From: Choricystis sp. odSpoLacu1
Taxonomy: Eukaryota > Chlorophyta > Trebouxiophyceae
Assembly (NCBI GenBank): GCA_958009055.1
Contig: OY253650.1
Coordinates: 1,178,001-1,242,000 of the forward strand
Reading direction: 5' to 3'
DNA: 64,000 bases
Shown: piece by piece, positions 53,059 through 63,537 of the stretch
How the letters are laid out: every line of letters begins with the position of its first letter
How positions within the stretch are numbered: position 1 is the first letter of the stretch
Program-made: the position numbers and the translations under genes
Notes under the pieces: model-generated
Databases searched by the model: none
What the model saw: the letters and a program-made list of their open reading frames with translations, nothing else
What the model was told of the DNA's origin: nothing

Positions 53059-55190
53059 ATGGGCGCCTCCACCTCCCGCCCCATGCTGCCGCCCGCGGCG
53101 GCTGTGACGGATGGGCCGTACGACTTGCGGTCGATGGAGTGAGTGTGGGAGGAAAGGAGGGGCCGGTGGACCCCCGCCATCGCGCGGTCTTGTCAACTGA
53201 CCCAAAACCCTCTCCAAAACCCTGTCCCTCCAGCGTTCCCCGCCTCGCTGGCCACGCCATCCACCTCGTTGCATGGCTGTCCGAGCAAGCGTGGGCGGCC
53301 CCGCTGCTGGCCCCCTCGTGGCGAAAGTCAGGCATCCCAGCTGCCATGCGCGGCGTGGCGCTGCCCGACCCGCCCGCCTGGACGCCCATGTGGCGGGTGC
53401 CGGAGGGAGGCGTGCACCCAGGGGCCGGGGCGGGGTGCGGCCTCATCAGCATGGAGGGGCGGGACGCGGCCGCGCGCGCGGTTGCGGGCGCGGCGGTCGC
53501 GCCGCCCGCGGCACCAGTCGCCACTGGTGCCTCTAGTCCGCCCCCCCGCCCACGCTCCATCACCGACTATGCCGCCGCGTATGTGGCCGGCGTCGCCACC
53601 CCGGCCGCCGTGGCGGACGCGGCGCTGGCGGCGATCGAGGAGGCGGAAGCCGCGTCGCCGCGGGCAGCATGGTTCATCTCCGTCAACGCGGCCGACGTGA
53701 GGCGGGCGGCGGCGGAGAGCACGGCACGGTGAGTGTGTGTTTTGATCGAGGGAGGAAAGGGGGGCGGTTGTGTGTCTTTTTTCTGCCTCCCACCCACGCC
53801 TTCCCCTCCTCCCCACCCACCACCCAGCTACGCTGCCGGCACCCCCTTCTCCCCCCTGGACGGCATCCCCTACGCCGTCATCGACGCGGTGGACGCTCTC
53901 CCCCACCCCACGACGGGGGGCACCTCCTTCCTGGCGACCACCCGCCCTGTCTCCCAGGACGCACCCTGCGTCGCCGCCCTGCGTGCAGCGGGGGCCATCC
54001 TGCTCGGCAAAGCCAACTGCCACGAAGCCGGCGTCGGCATGACCGGGCTCAACCCGCACTGGGGCACGCCCCGCAACCCGCACGACCCGACCCGCCACGC
54101 GGGGGGGTCCTCCTCCGGCTCCGCCGCCGCCGTGGCGGCCGGCGTCGCCGCCTTTGCCCTGGGCATCGACGGCGGCGGCAGCGTGCGCGTGCCGGCCGCG
54201 TTGTGCGGGGTGGCGGCGCTGCGGCCGACTGTCGGCCGGACAGCGCGAACAGGCGTCCCTCCCACCGCCTTCACCATCATGGCCATCGGCGTCATCGCGC
54301 CCACCGTGGGTGACGCGGCCGCCGTCACCGCTGTCATCGCCAACGCGGGCACCGAGGTGCCGCCGCCGCCGCCGCTCGCGCTGCCGGCGGGGCGGCCGCG
54401 CGCAGGGGGGCGCCCCCTGGCCGGGGTGCGAGTCGGCGTGTACCCGCCCTGGAATGTCGATGTGGCGCCCGGGGTGGGGGCCGCGCTGGCGGCCGGGGTG
54501 GACGCGCTGCAGAGGGCGGGGGCAGAGGTAAGAGAAGAGAGGGTGTGCGTGTGTGTGTGTCGAGAGAACTCCCTGGACTGCACACAAAAAACACCCTCCC
54601 CCCCTCCCCACCCCACTCAGATCGTCACCATCTCCATCCCCGAGCTCGAGCTCGTGCGCTGCGCCCAGATCGTGACGATCGCGGCTGAACTGGCCCAAGC
54701 TTATTCGCCCGCTCTGTCCAACCCCACCCTCCGCACCGCGCTGGCCCCCGAGACCCGCGTCTCCCTCGCCATGGCGTCCCGCCTGACCGCCACCGACTTC
54801 ATTCAGGCGGCCCAGGTGCGGGCGAGGCTGATGACTCATTTTGATCGAGTTTTCGCAAAGTGTGACGTCGTCGCTGCCCCCGCCTGCGGAACGGTCGCCC
54901 CCCGCATCGCTGCCGACGCCCTGTCCCACGGCGAAACAGATCTCCACACCACAGGCGAGCTCATGCGGTTCACAGTGCCCGTCAACATGGCGGGCCTGCC
55001 CGCTGTTGTGACGCCGGTGGGCGTGGGCGAGGCAGGAATGCCAGCTGGTGTTCAATTGATCGGCCGCCCCTGGGACGAAGCCACGCTGACCGCGGTCGCC
55101 ATTGCGCTGGAGCAGGAGGTGGGGGACGGGGCGGTGCGGGCGGCAGCGCTGGCGGTGGACGTGCTGGCCAGGGCGGCTGGTAAACAGTGA
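53059..55190 (+). CDS. Amidase-signature enzyme, fatty acid amide hydrolase (FAAH) type
   Basis: Serine amidase that in plants and animals hydrolyses N-acylethanolamines and other acyl amides. Exons: 53059-53138, 53234-53728, 53828-54527 and 54621-55190; phases agree, 614 residues. The start MGASTSRP fits N-myristoylation, giving a membrane tie. A plant-FAAH-like N-terminal extension of about 150 residues precedes the amidase domain. The catalytic triad is Lys in LLGKANCHE (about 253), Ser in GGSSSGSAAA (about 287) and Ser in GGGSVRVPAAL (about 309). TVPVNMAGLPAVVTPVG and GVQLIGRPWDEATL are the C-terminal family blocks. Position among KCS, FAR and OSBP genes supports an acyl-amide substrate, though other amides are possible. 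Confidence 0.9.
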
Positions 55191-55308
55191 GAGGTGTTGT
55201 TTTTTTTCTCTCGACAGTCGGTGTTTTCTTTTTCAACACAAAAAATCAAATTAAAAAAACAGGCCGATGTGCGCGAGGAGTCGCACACACAGAGCACACA
55301 GCGCACAC

Positions 55309-56807
55309 TCACTTTATGGCCGCGTCAAAAATGGCGTCGTTCACGCCCTCCCACTGCCCGCTCGCGCGGCTCTCCCAGTAGCCCCCCTTGTACCGATACC
55401 GCAGCTGGTCGCCACCCGGCATGCCCAGCACACCCTCAGACCGCGCCTCAAACCAGCGGGGGGGGGGGCAGCCGCCGGAGCGTTTCAGGCGGGAGGAGAG
55501 CGCGTTCTCGAGCGCCACTTTCAGGGCGTGCGCCTCCTCAAACCGGCCCTCCTCCAGGGCGCGCAAGTCGGGGCGGCGGCGGGCGTCGGTGGGGGGCAGG
55601 ACCACGTCCAGGGCGGGGTCGAGCGCGTTGAGGCGGGCAGCGAAAGGGGTCATGTCGTACCGAGCGGAGGGGTCCCTCTCGAGAGGCGTCCACAGCCTCG
55701 TGCGCGCCCCATCCGCCGCCACCGCGTCCAGCCCAACATGCCACGCACCCTCCAGCGACGGTGCGCCAGGAAGGGGTGTCCGGGTGGCGGCGTCGATGAT
55801 CACGCCCGAGACGCGGTGGGGCGGCGGCGCGGGCCCCCGCCCAAACCGGCCCGAAAGGATCCCAGGTTCTGCCAGGAAAGACAGGTCCACCCCCACACCC
55901 TCCGACGACCGCACCTCAATCGTGCCCGTGTGGTGCAGCGTGTGCTTGCGGCCGAGGAGGCCGCCGAGGATGGAGGTTGGTTTGCGATACCCAAACCTCT
56001 CCCCATCGGCAAACTCAATCTCGTCCCTCCAGTTCAGGTAAAAGTCGAGGTGGGTGCCCTTGAACCCGACAACCGGCTGGTCGTCGGCTTCCAGGGTCCA
56101 GGCGCGCCCATCGGCGCGCCACGCGTGGCGCACAGTTTGTGTCTTGAAATCAGTCAGGACTGCCTCGCCCAGCACCCGCATCCCACGCTCGGGCAGCACA
56201 ATGTCATACGTCTCACCGTGCATGGGGAGGAAGGGTTTGCCCAGGCGCACGGTGGCGGCGTAGTGGGAGAGCGCAAAGGCAGCCACGAGCGCGGCGCGCT
56301 CAGGAGACCCTTTTTGTTCCGCCGCCGCCGCGTCCAGCAGGTAGCAGTGCTCCAGCTCCTCAAGGCGAAACTGGATCTCGGTCAGGGGCAGGTAGAAGCC
56401 GATGGGGAGGGGGAGGACGAAGAGTTGTTTGCCTGTGGGTCAGGGAGAAGATGGGGGGTGAGAAGAGAGGGGGAAGAGGAGTCGCGGCCTCGCATCCATC
56501 TGTGCCTGCCCGCGCCCCTGTCTCTCTCTCCTACACACGCGTTCCGCCCTCGACACAATGCCACACACGAACTACACACACACTCACCCGCCGCCTCCTT
56601 CAAAAAGGAGAAGATGAACCCCGGCGCGTCACCGACATCGGACGGTAGCGCGGCGCGGTGCGCGAGCGGGGCCAACACTTCAGCCGGCGGCTCGTCACGC
56701 GCCGGCTGCTGGTGAGTGTCGGTGGAGATCTTCTGTTTGCCCTTCGGCGACAGAGGCGGGGACCCGCCAAAGGGGGGGAGCTCGGGTGCAGGCGCGACGC
56801 GAGACAT
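55309..56807 (-). CDS. Oxysterol-binding protein-related protein (ORP), divergent, copy B
   Basis: Two exons, 56807-56588 and 56432-55309, phases agree, 447 residues. The N-terminal part (MSRVAPAPELPPFGG) is disordered, then PGFIFSFLKEAAGKQLFVLPLPIGF opens the ligand domain, as in ORPs. LTEIQFRLEELEHCYLLD, GKPFLPMHGETYDI (LGETYE block), GRKHTLHHTGTIEV and the C-terminal DLRALEEGRFEEAHALKVALE, RWFEAR and YRYKGGYWESR match the family. The EQVSHHPP fingerprint is lost (GEAVLTDFKTQTVRHAW). It is paralogous to the copy at 45.9 kb but inverted. The stop codon overlaps a GTGAGT sequence, so an extra 3' exon cannot be excluded. Confidence 0.82.
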
Positions 56808-57036
56808 GCTGTGAGGGGGAAAAGGCGGAAAAGGATTGGCGGTTGGCGCGGGGCACGCGATGGTGTGACAGTGAGCTTGTTTTTGAGAACTAGGCCGCAC
56901 CTGGGGAGGCAGAGGCAAGGAGTTTGAGGGACTAGGGGCGGAGAGGGGACGCGCGTTTCGAAAGGGGCGCCGAGACTGTTTGATGCCTTCGACGTTTTTT
57001 TTTCACTCTCAGCCGGCCCGCATGTTGTCCTCACTT

Positions 57037-57038
<2 letters not shown>

Positions 57039-57071
<33 letters not shown>
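57039..57071. repeat. CA microsatellite
   Basis: About 16 CA units, ending 10 bp before the next proposed start codon. Confidence 0.9.
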
Positions 57072-57073
<2 letters not shown>

Positions 57074-57080
57074 AACCAGC

Positions 57081-57650
57081 ATGGTACCCTACGACACCTC
57101 ACGCCTCCACCTGGCCCTCGCCGCCGCCGCGGGCGCCGTGCTGGGCGGCGCCGCGGTCGCGGCCCATGCGCGCCGTCGCGGCGCGCGCACGCGCCGCCCA
57201 CCGCCCCTGGACTGCGCTGGCGGCGACGCTGACGCACCATGCACTCCCCTGACGTCGCCTCCGGAGACTGTGGAAGTGTGGGCGACCCCAGTGGCGTCGC
57301 TCAAGTGCGCGGTCGACGCGGACGACGACGCCCCCCCTCCACCCAATGCAGCCGCCGCCCTGGTCGCCGCGGTTGCACGGGCAGAAGCTGCAGAAGCCCG
57401 TGTGGTGGTGCTGGAGAGGGAGACGGGCAGCCGGGGTGCATCCACGGGGGCGCAGAGCGCTGCGACGGCGACCAAACCTCCCTCCACCCAGCGCGTCGCG
57501 CTGGCGGCGCACGCCACAGTCAACGGAGACATAGACGCGCCCCTGCCGTCGCCGTCGCCCACGGCGTGGGAGGGGGCGACGCCGCCGCCACTGCCGCCGC
57601 CGCCGGCGGGGGGGAGCAAGGTGCTGCGGCCGTCATGCGATGGCGCGTGA
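57081..57650 (+). CDS. Hypothetical protein with one N-terminal membrane segment
   Basis: Open frame of 189 codons, not recognised. Residues about 8-28 (RLHLALAAAAGAVLGGAAVA) form a single hydrophobic segment followed by a basic stretch (RRRGARTRRP), as in a type II or N-anchored protein. The rest is Ala/Pro/Thr-rich with a short helix (AALVAAVARAEAAEARVVVL). The start follows a CACACA leader typical of this genome, which supports it as a real gene, but in GC-rich DNA such a frame may be chance. Confidence 0.45.
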   Translation: MVPYDTSRLHLALAAAAGAVLGGAAVAAHARRRGARTRRPPPLDCAGGDADAPCTPLTSPPETVEVWATPVASLKCAVDADDDAPPPPNAAAALVAAVARAEAAEARVVVLERETGSRGASTGAQSAATATKPPSTQRVALAAHATVNGDIDAPLPSPSPTAWEGATPPPLPPPPAGGSKVLRPSCDGA

Positions 57651-57850
57651 GGGAGGAGAGGAGAGGCTTGTTTGAGAGAGAGAGAGAGTGGACAGAAACG
57701 AGTGTGCGTGTGTTACACAGAGTGTGAAGGCAGGCAAGAACTGAAACACGATTTTATCACCCCCAAACTGAAAAAAACATGCGCCGTGAAAAAACACGCG
57801 CCGTGCGCCCTTTCTCTGGACGATTTTTTTTTGTTTTCCCAAACACACGC

Positions 57851-60800
57851 TCAGACCTCGCGCGGCACCTCCTTCTCCTCCACGCCAGCCTGGGCGGGGG
57901 GCGGCGCCGCCCCAGTGTCCGCCTGGGCGGGGGGCGGCGCCTCCTCAGGCCCAGGGCGCACGTACAGCGCAGGCCCAGACAGCAACTCTGTCGCCACCTG
58001 CCACCTGTAGTCCGCCAGGAGGGCGGCAAACAACGAGGAAGCCTCCAGCCTGAACTCATCCAGGGGAGCCAGGTGGGAGAAGGCGCGCAGGGCGACCGCG
58101 GCCTCGACCGCGCGGCAGTCGACAAGAAAATCCGCCCACAAATCGTCCAGCGCGCCCAGCGCCACCTCCGCCTCCCACGTGGTGACGTCGGGCACGGTGA
58201 AACCGACCGGCAGTTCGTCGGGCAGGGAGAACTTGGCGGCGAGAGCGGTGGCGACGGCGGTGGCGCGCGCGGCGCGGCAGGCCGACAGCTCTTCCTCTAT
58301 GGACGCCGCCAGCCACCTCGCTGCAGCGGCGGCCGGGGTGGACGGCAGCGTGGCCAGCGCGCCCCGGGCGGGGGGTGGGGGCGGGCCGCGCCTCCGCTTG
58401 GCGGAGGCGGTGGCCGCCGCCGCGAGCGCGGCGCCAGCTTCGGGCGGCGTCGCGTCGCCCCACGGGGTCACACCTTCCGCCGCCAGTGGCAGGCGCACCG
58501 AGACCCCCGCCGCGTCCGCCAGGCGGCGGGCTTCAGTGCCTAGGGAGGTGGCGTCCAGCGTCGCGCCATCCACGTCAGTGGCGCCTATGGACAGCAGGCC
58601 GGCGGGCGGCGGCCCTTCGCGCGCGGACGCGAGCGCGCGCGCCCTCTCGACCGCGACCGCACACGACCTCCACGCCGGCCAGACCGTCCCTCCCTGCGTC
58701 GCCTCCGCCGCGATGTCGGCCGCCACGTCTGCCAGGGCGGACGCCAGGGCGCCCTCGCGGCGACGGGCGCCGCCCGCGACCAGGAGGCGGCGCAACGCGT
58801 AGACGTGGTCGCGCAAAGGAGCCACCACTTGGTCATACTCCTTGACCTCCCGCCTCGCCGACCCGGCCGCCGCCTCCGCCCGCCGCTGCGCAATGCGGAT
58901 GAAGCCGCGCGACATGTCGGGCGGGGCGAAGGCGTCCAGGGGGGCGAGGCCGGCCGCGTTGGCGATGGCAGTCGAGAACGCGGAGAAGGTGCCCGCGACG
59001 TCGCCCACCTCGGGCGTCGTGTCGCACGCCGCCAGCAGGGTCCACGTCTCCCCGGGGTCACCCTGGCGCCCACACCGGCCCAGCAGTTGGTCGGTGGCGC
59101 GGGCGGTGTCCAGGAGGGAGGCGCAGATGACGGCAAGGCCGCCCGCGCGGCGCACGTCTGCGGCCAGGCGGGTGGTCAAAGCATCGTGCCACGTCCACAG
59201 GGCCAGGGAGGCGGCTGTGAGGGCGGCACGAGCGACTGCGGGACCGTCGTCAGGGCTGGGGGTCGGCAGGCAGGCGAGGACGGCGGCGCGGGCGGTGGAC
59301 GTGGCCTCGAAAGCCGACACCACCTCGTCATAGCTCGATTCGGGCCCCACGCCCGCCCCCACACCCCCACTCTCCGCCACCAGGCGGGCACGCAACGGCT
59401 CAGCCGCCCTCAACGCGGCCTCGATCTCGGCGTCCGCGATCTCGGACGGCGTGGGGGGGGGGGGGAGGGCCGGGCGAGAAGAGCGGGTCGCTCGCGTCGC
59501 TGTCGTCGTCGGCGGGCGCGGTGACCAGGCCCAAAGCTTCATACCCGCCTTCCGGCGGCGGCAACGGCCCCCCCAGCGCGCGCAGGGACGCAGCCGCCCG
59601 TTCCAAAGCCCCCGTGACGCTGGGCGGGGGAGGAGCGTAGGTGTCAGGGTTGGGAAACTGGGGGCGCGCCCCGCCCGGCCCGACGTCCTGCCCGCCCGCC
59701 ATCACCCCCGCGACTCGCGCCACCAGCGCGGCCGCCGCCAGGCCACGCGCATTGCCGCCCAGGAGCACATCTGTGCCACGGCCCGCCATGGAGGTGGCCA
59801 CGGTGACGGCGCCGGGGAGGCCGGCCTGCGCGACGGTGGCAGCCTCTGCCGCTGCGCGATCAGGCTTGGCGTTCAGCAACGCGTGCGGAATCGGAGTCGG
59901 ACGCACGCCCGGTGGGAACAGGTCGGGGTAGTCGATGCTGAGGCAGGCGGTCGCTTCTGCGAGGCCACTGGACAGGAGGGCCGACATCTCCTCCGACTCC
60001 TCGACCGACCGCGTCCCGATCAGCACAGGCCGCCGCCCCGCCGCTGCAGCCGCCAACAACAACGCCAGGTGGCACTGCTTGCCCAGCGGCTCAAAAAAGA
60101 CGCGGGGCGGGTGATCGATGCGGCACCGGGGGCGGTGGGGCGGGATGGGGGAGACGTCGAGGTTGTACACGTCAAACAACTCCTCCGCGTCGCGCGCTGC
60201 TGTACCAGTCATCCCTGCCAGCTTGCCATACATCCGGAAGAAGGTTTGGTAGGTGATGGACCCCTGGGTGAGGGAGGCCCCCCGCACGGGGAGCCGCTCC
60301 TTGGCTTCGACGGCTTGATGCAGGTTGTCGGTCCAGCGCGAGAGGGGGAGGACCCTCCCCGTCGCGCCATCCACAATCTTGGCTGCGTTGCCACGCACGA
60401 TGTAGTGCACGTCCCGCTTGAACAGGGTGTTGGCCTTGACGGCGTTGACGAGGTAGGGGCCCCACGGGTCGGGGGCGGTGGGCGTGGAGGCCCAGAGGTC
60501 GGCGGGGGTCGGTGGCCGCTTCTCCGCGTCAGCGCTGGGAAACGCGGCGCCCGCCTTCACCAACGCTGCCACCGCGTGAATGGCGCCCTGCGGCGTCAAC
60601 GACACCCTGTGCCGCCTCCTGTCCAGCGTGTAGTCGCCCCACGCGCCCGGCACGGCGGCGGAGGTGTCGGGGTCAACCGGCGCCTCCTCCATCTCGCCAC
60701 CATCCCACCCTGCCGTCTCGAACACGTGTTGCGCCAGCCGAAACTTGGCGGCATCAGTCGGCAGGGGTGGCCCCGACAGGATGAGGGGCGTGCGGCAGTC

Positions 60801-61616
60801 GTCGATCAGCAGGGAGTCGGCTTCATCAACGATCGCGTAATGGAGCGGGCGCCACGTCAGCGCGATGTCCGTTGCAGCCCGCGCCGCCGCGTTGTCCCGC
60901 AAGTACGTGAACGCCAGCTGTTGGGCGGTGACGTAGGTCACGTCCGCCGCAAACGCGGCACTGCGGGCGGGGTGGGGGGTGGCTTCCGTTACGACGGACA
61001 CGGAGAGCCCGAGAAACTCGAGCGCGCGCCCCACCCACTCCCTGTCCCGCCTGGCCAGGTAGTCGTTGACGGTGACGATGTGGACGCCGCGTCCGTCGAG
61101 GGCATTTAAATACGCGGGCAGGGCGGCGACCAGGGTCTTGCCTTCGCCGGTGCCCATCTCCGCCACGCGGCCGGCGTGGAGAACAGTGGCCCCCACCACT
61201 TGAACGTCAAACGCGCGCAAGCCCAGCACGCGGCGCCCGGCTTCCCGCACCAGGGCAAAGGCGAGGGGGAGCAGGGAGTCGAGGGAGGCGCCGGAGGAGC
61301 GGGCGGCGCGCAGGGCGGCTGTCTCGGCGGGGAAGGCGGCGTCGTCGAGCGTGCGCAGGCGCGGCTCGTGCGCCGCGACCGCGGCCACCGTGCCCACCGC
61401 CGCCCTCAGCTCTCGTGCCCGGCCATCGGTCAGGGAGGCTGTGAAGTCGGCCCAGTGTGGGGGCTCGGCGCCGGTGGGCGTCAGGCCAGCGTCGTCGGCT
61501 TGGGAGGGGGACGGCGGCGCGAGCGACGGCGGCGGCACGGCGTGCGGCGCGGGCGGCGCGCGGCGCGGGCGCGCCGGCGGCCGGGCCAGGGGGCGGCGCG
61601 TGGTGGCCAGCCGCAT
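57851..61616 (-). CDS. SECA2: SecA2-type preprotein translocase ATPase, plastid (frame break in a G-run)
   Basis: Motor ATPase of the plastid Sec pathway; SecA2 serves the inner-envelope Sec2 system. Intronless, about 1250 residues. The N-terminus is Arg/Pro-rich and transit-like. VREAGRRVLGLRAFDVQVVG opens the SecA DEAD fold; Walker A is GTGEGKT (about 155) in EMGTGEGKTLVAALPAYLNAL; VDEADSLLIDDCRTPLILSG is the DEAD/switch block. Motifs YQTFFRMYGKLAGMTGTA, TSMAGRGTDVLLGGNARG and DQLLGRCGRQGDPG (about 847) follow. The helical C-terminal half is strongly diverged and Ala-rich. The frame shifts in the G13 run 59453-59465 (C13 on the coding strand), between a Pro-rich loop and TPSEIADAEIEAALR. 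Family length for plant SecA2 is about 1000-1050; the excess is loops. Confidence 0.9.
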
Positions 61617-61941
61617 TTGGGGAAGACGTGTGCGTGTGTGTGCGTGTGGGGTGGCGCCGAGTCCTCGCGCCACCCCCGCGGCGCGGGGAGGGGACAACAA
61701 CGTAAAATGCGTCTTTTAACAGAAAAGAGTTGTGTGCCGTTTTTTCGAGCGGGGCAACACGCCCAGTTTGAACAAAAAAACGGCGTTGAGCTTGTTTACA
61801 CACACACCTTTCCGCAAGCGCGTGCGTGAGTGCTTGAACAGATGATGTAAGCGAAAAGAGGGGGTCGGGATAGAGGCTGGCTGGGGGGGTGCAAATATCA
61901 AAACACACAGCAGCAACGAAAACACGAAACAACAACTCTTC
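61617..61941. other. Intergenic region SECA2 / GUCD1-like
   Basis: 325 bp: SECA2 promoter and 3' region of the GUCD1-like gene; no gene. Confidence 0.5.
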
Positions 61942-62904
61942 TCACGCGCCCACCTCCACCGCGCGCCCACACTGCCGCCACCCACGCACCCGCACGTGCA
62001 GCAGGTCTTCATCCGTGCCAAACGCGGTGCGGGCGGCATCCAGGGCGGCCCCCGGGAGGCGCAGCGGGCCGCGCGCGGCAGTGGCCGCGGGGTCACGCAG
62101 TGCAAAGGTGTGGGTCACTGGATCGTAGCCGCACAGCACGACGTAGTGGCCCATGTAGCCGGTGGAGGAGGAAGAGTGGGGTGGAGGCGGGTGGTGGGAG
62201 GCAGCGGCAGGACAGTCATTTTCATGCTCGTCGTCACTCGCGCTGCCACACCCCCACGCTGCCGACGGCGGCCAAGCCGCCGCCAGGGCGCGCCTGTCCA
62301 CCAGGGCCACCACCAGCCACTCGCCACCGAGTAGGCGGGCTCCCAGCTCGCCGGCTGCGACGTGGCGGCGCTGGACGGCGACGCCCGCAGCAGGGGCAGC
62401 AGCGAAAAGGGCCGACACACGGGCAGCGTCGTCGGCCAGGGTGGGAGAGTAGAACGCCTCCCTCTCGTACGCGGGGTTGGCGCCCGGCATGGTGGTGGTG
62501 AGTGTGACGGGGACGCCGGCCGCGGCCAACAAGTGAGCAACATCGATCGTCCACACGCTGCGCGTGGCCACCGCGCGCCGCAGCGTGGCGAGAGACGTCT
62601 CAGGCCCCGCCGCCCGCGCCGCACGCAGCACCATGAGAGCGCAGGCCAACCCGCAGTCCCACGTGAACGCTTGGCGGACGTGGGGCACGGGGATGAGGGT
62701 GGGCGCGGCGGCGGGGGCGGACGGAGGCAGCAAGCCTGCCCCCGCCACCAGCGTCTGCCATGGGGCGCCCCCGTCCGCGGACACGGGGCGAAGTTTGCGA
62801 GTCGAAGACGATGTCTCGGATGCGCGGGGCGGGGTGGAGGGCGAGGCGACGGTGGGGCTGTGGGGACGGGGAGGGTTGTTTGACGTCAGGCGGTTGGCTG
62901 GCAT
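61942..62904 (-). CDS. GUCD1-like (guanylate_cyc_2 / plant GC1-like) protein
   Basis: Single-exon reading frame, 320 residues. PVPHVRQAFTWDCGLACALMVLRAA matches the start of the Guanylate_cyc_2 (GUCD1) family, a papain-like C39-type fold with Cys in WDCGLAC. FWSTDL-like SVWTIDVAHLLAAAGV and the late YMGHYVVLCGYD (His) and FALRDPA (Asp) complete a Cys-His-Asp set. GEWLVVALVDRRAL is the middle strand block. Plant members were reported to have guanylate cyclase activity, but the fold suggests a peptidase-like ancestor, so the reaction is uncertain. A Ser/Gly/Asp-rich loop (SASDDEHENDCPAAA) is inserted before the His strand. A short upstream exon (ATGGACGTCGACAAAG near 62983) could replace the first codons. 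Confidence 0.8.
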   Translation of the reverse strand: MPANRLTSNNPPRPHSPTVASPSTPPRASETSSSTRKLRPVSADGGAPWQTLVAGAGLLPPSAPAAAPTLIPVPHVRQAFTWDCGLACALMVLRAARAAGPETSLATLRRAVATRSVWTIDVAHLLAAAGVPVTLTTTMPGANPAYEREAFYSPTLADDAARVSALFAAAPAAGVAVQRRHVAAGELGARLLGGEWLVVALVDRRALAAAWPPSAAWGCGSASDDEHENDCPAAASHHPPPPHSSSSTGYMGHYVVLCGYDPVTHTFALRDPAATAARGPLRLPGAALDAARTAFGTDEDLLHVRVRGWRQCGRAVEVGA

Positions 62905-63537
62905 AAAATCGGAGGCGCGGCGCTGCCCATCCTCCCCACCTCCCCCCCACCAACAACCAAACTAACCCTTTGTCGACGTCCATGGCACCCTCGTGTGCGT
63001 GTCGCCGCGGCGACGCGGCGGAGGGAGCGCTCATGGTGGGCGCTGTGTTGTGCTGGAAGAAGGGGATGGTGGCGGGGGTGGTTTGTGAGCTGGTGTCGCC
63101 CCGCGCGCACCTTCCTCTGCCCCACACACGTCCCAAGCGGCGTAGTTTGAGGCTGGCCACGAGCGCTGGGGGCGGGACGCGCGAAAGGCGTGGCCAATGC
63201 CGCAGACACAGGGCGCGCCGCGCCGCCAGCGTCTCTCGCCCATGTTGGCGAGCACCGAAAAAAGAGGTCGCGCCCCCTCCCCACGCCCTGCCACGCGCAC
63301 ACGCCCCGCGCGCGCGGCGGCGGTGTCGGTGTGGTGTCCCTCCACGTACCTGAGCAGGCTGAGAGAGAAGGCCGGAGACCCCGTGGTCTCCCCGGCGCCA
63401 GAGAAACGAGGGCCGAACAAAAAACGAGACTGGCCAGGCGCTGGCGAAAAATCTCTCTCCCCATTCCCTTTTTCCTGTGCTCTGGCGCCAGGTTTGCGCC
63501 AGACGCGCGCTCCGCGTGGACTCCCGTCTTGCACGTC
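62905..63537. other. Head-to-head intergenic region
   Basis: 633 bp between the GUCD1-like start and the last gene. A possible first exon for the GUCD1-like gene (minus strand, about 62968-62983) is the only feature noted. Confidence 0.4.

Noticed and set aside
59451..61109. Plus-strand 552-codon frame over SECA2
   Set aside because: Antisense shadow of a strongly conserved gene.
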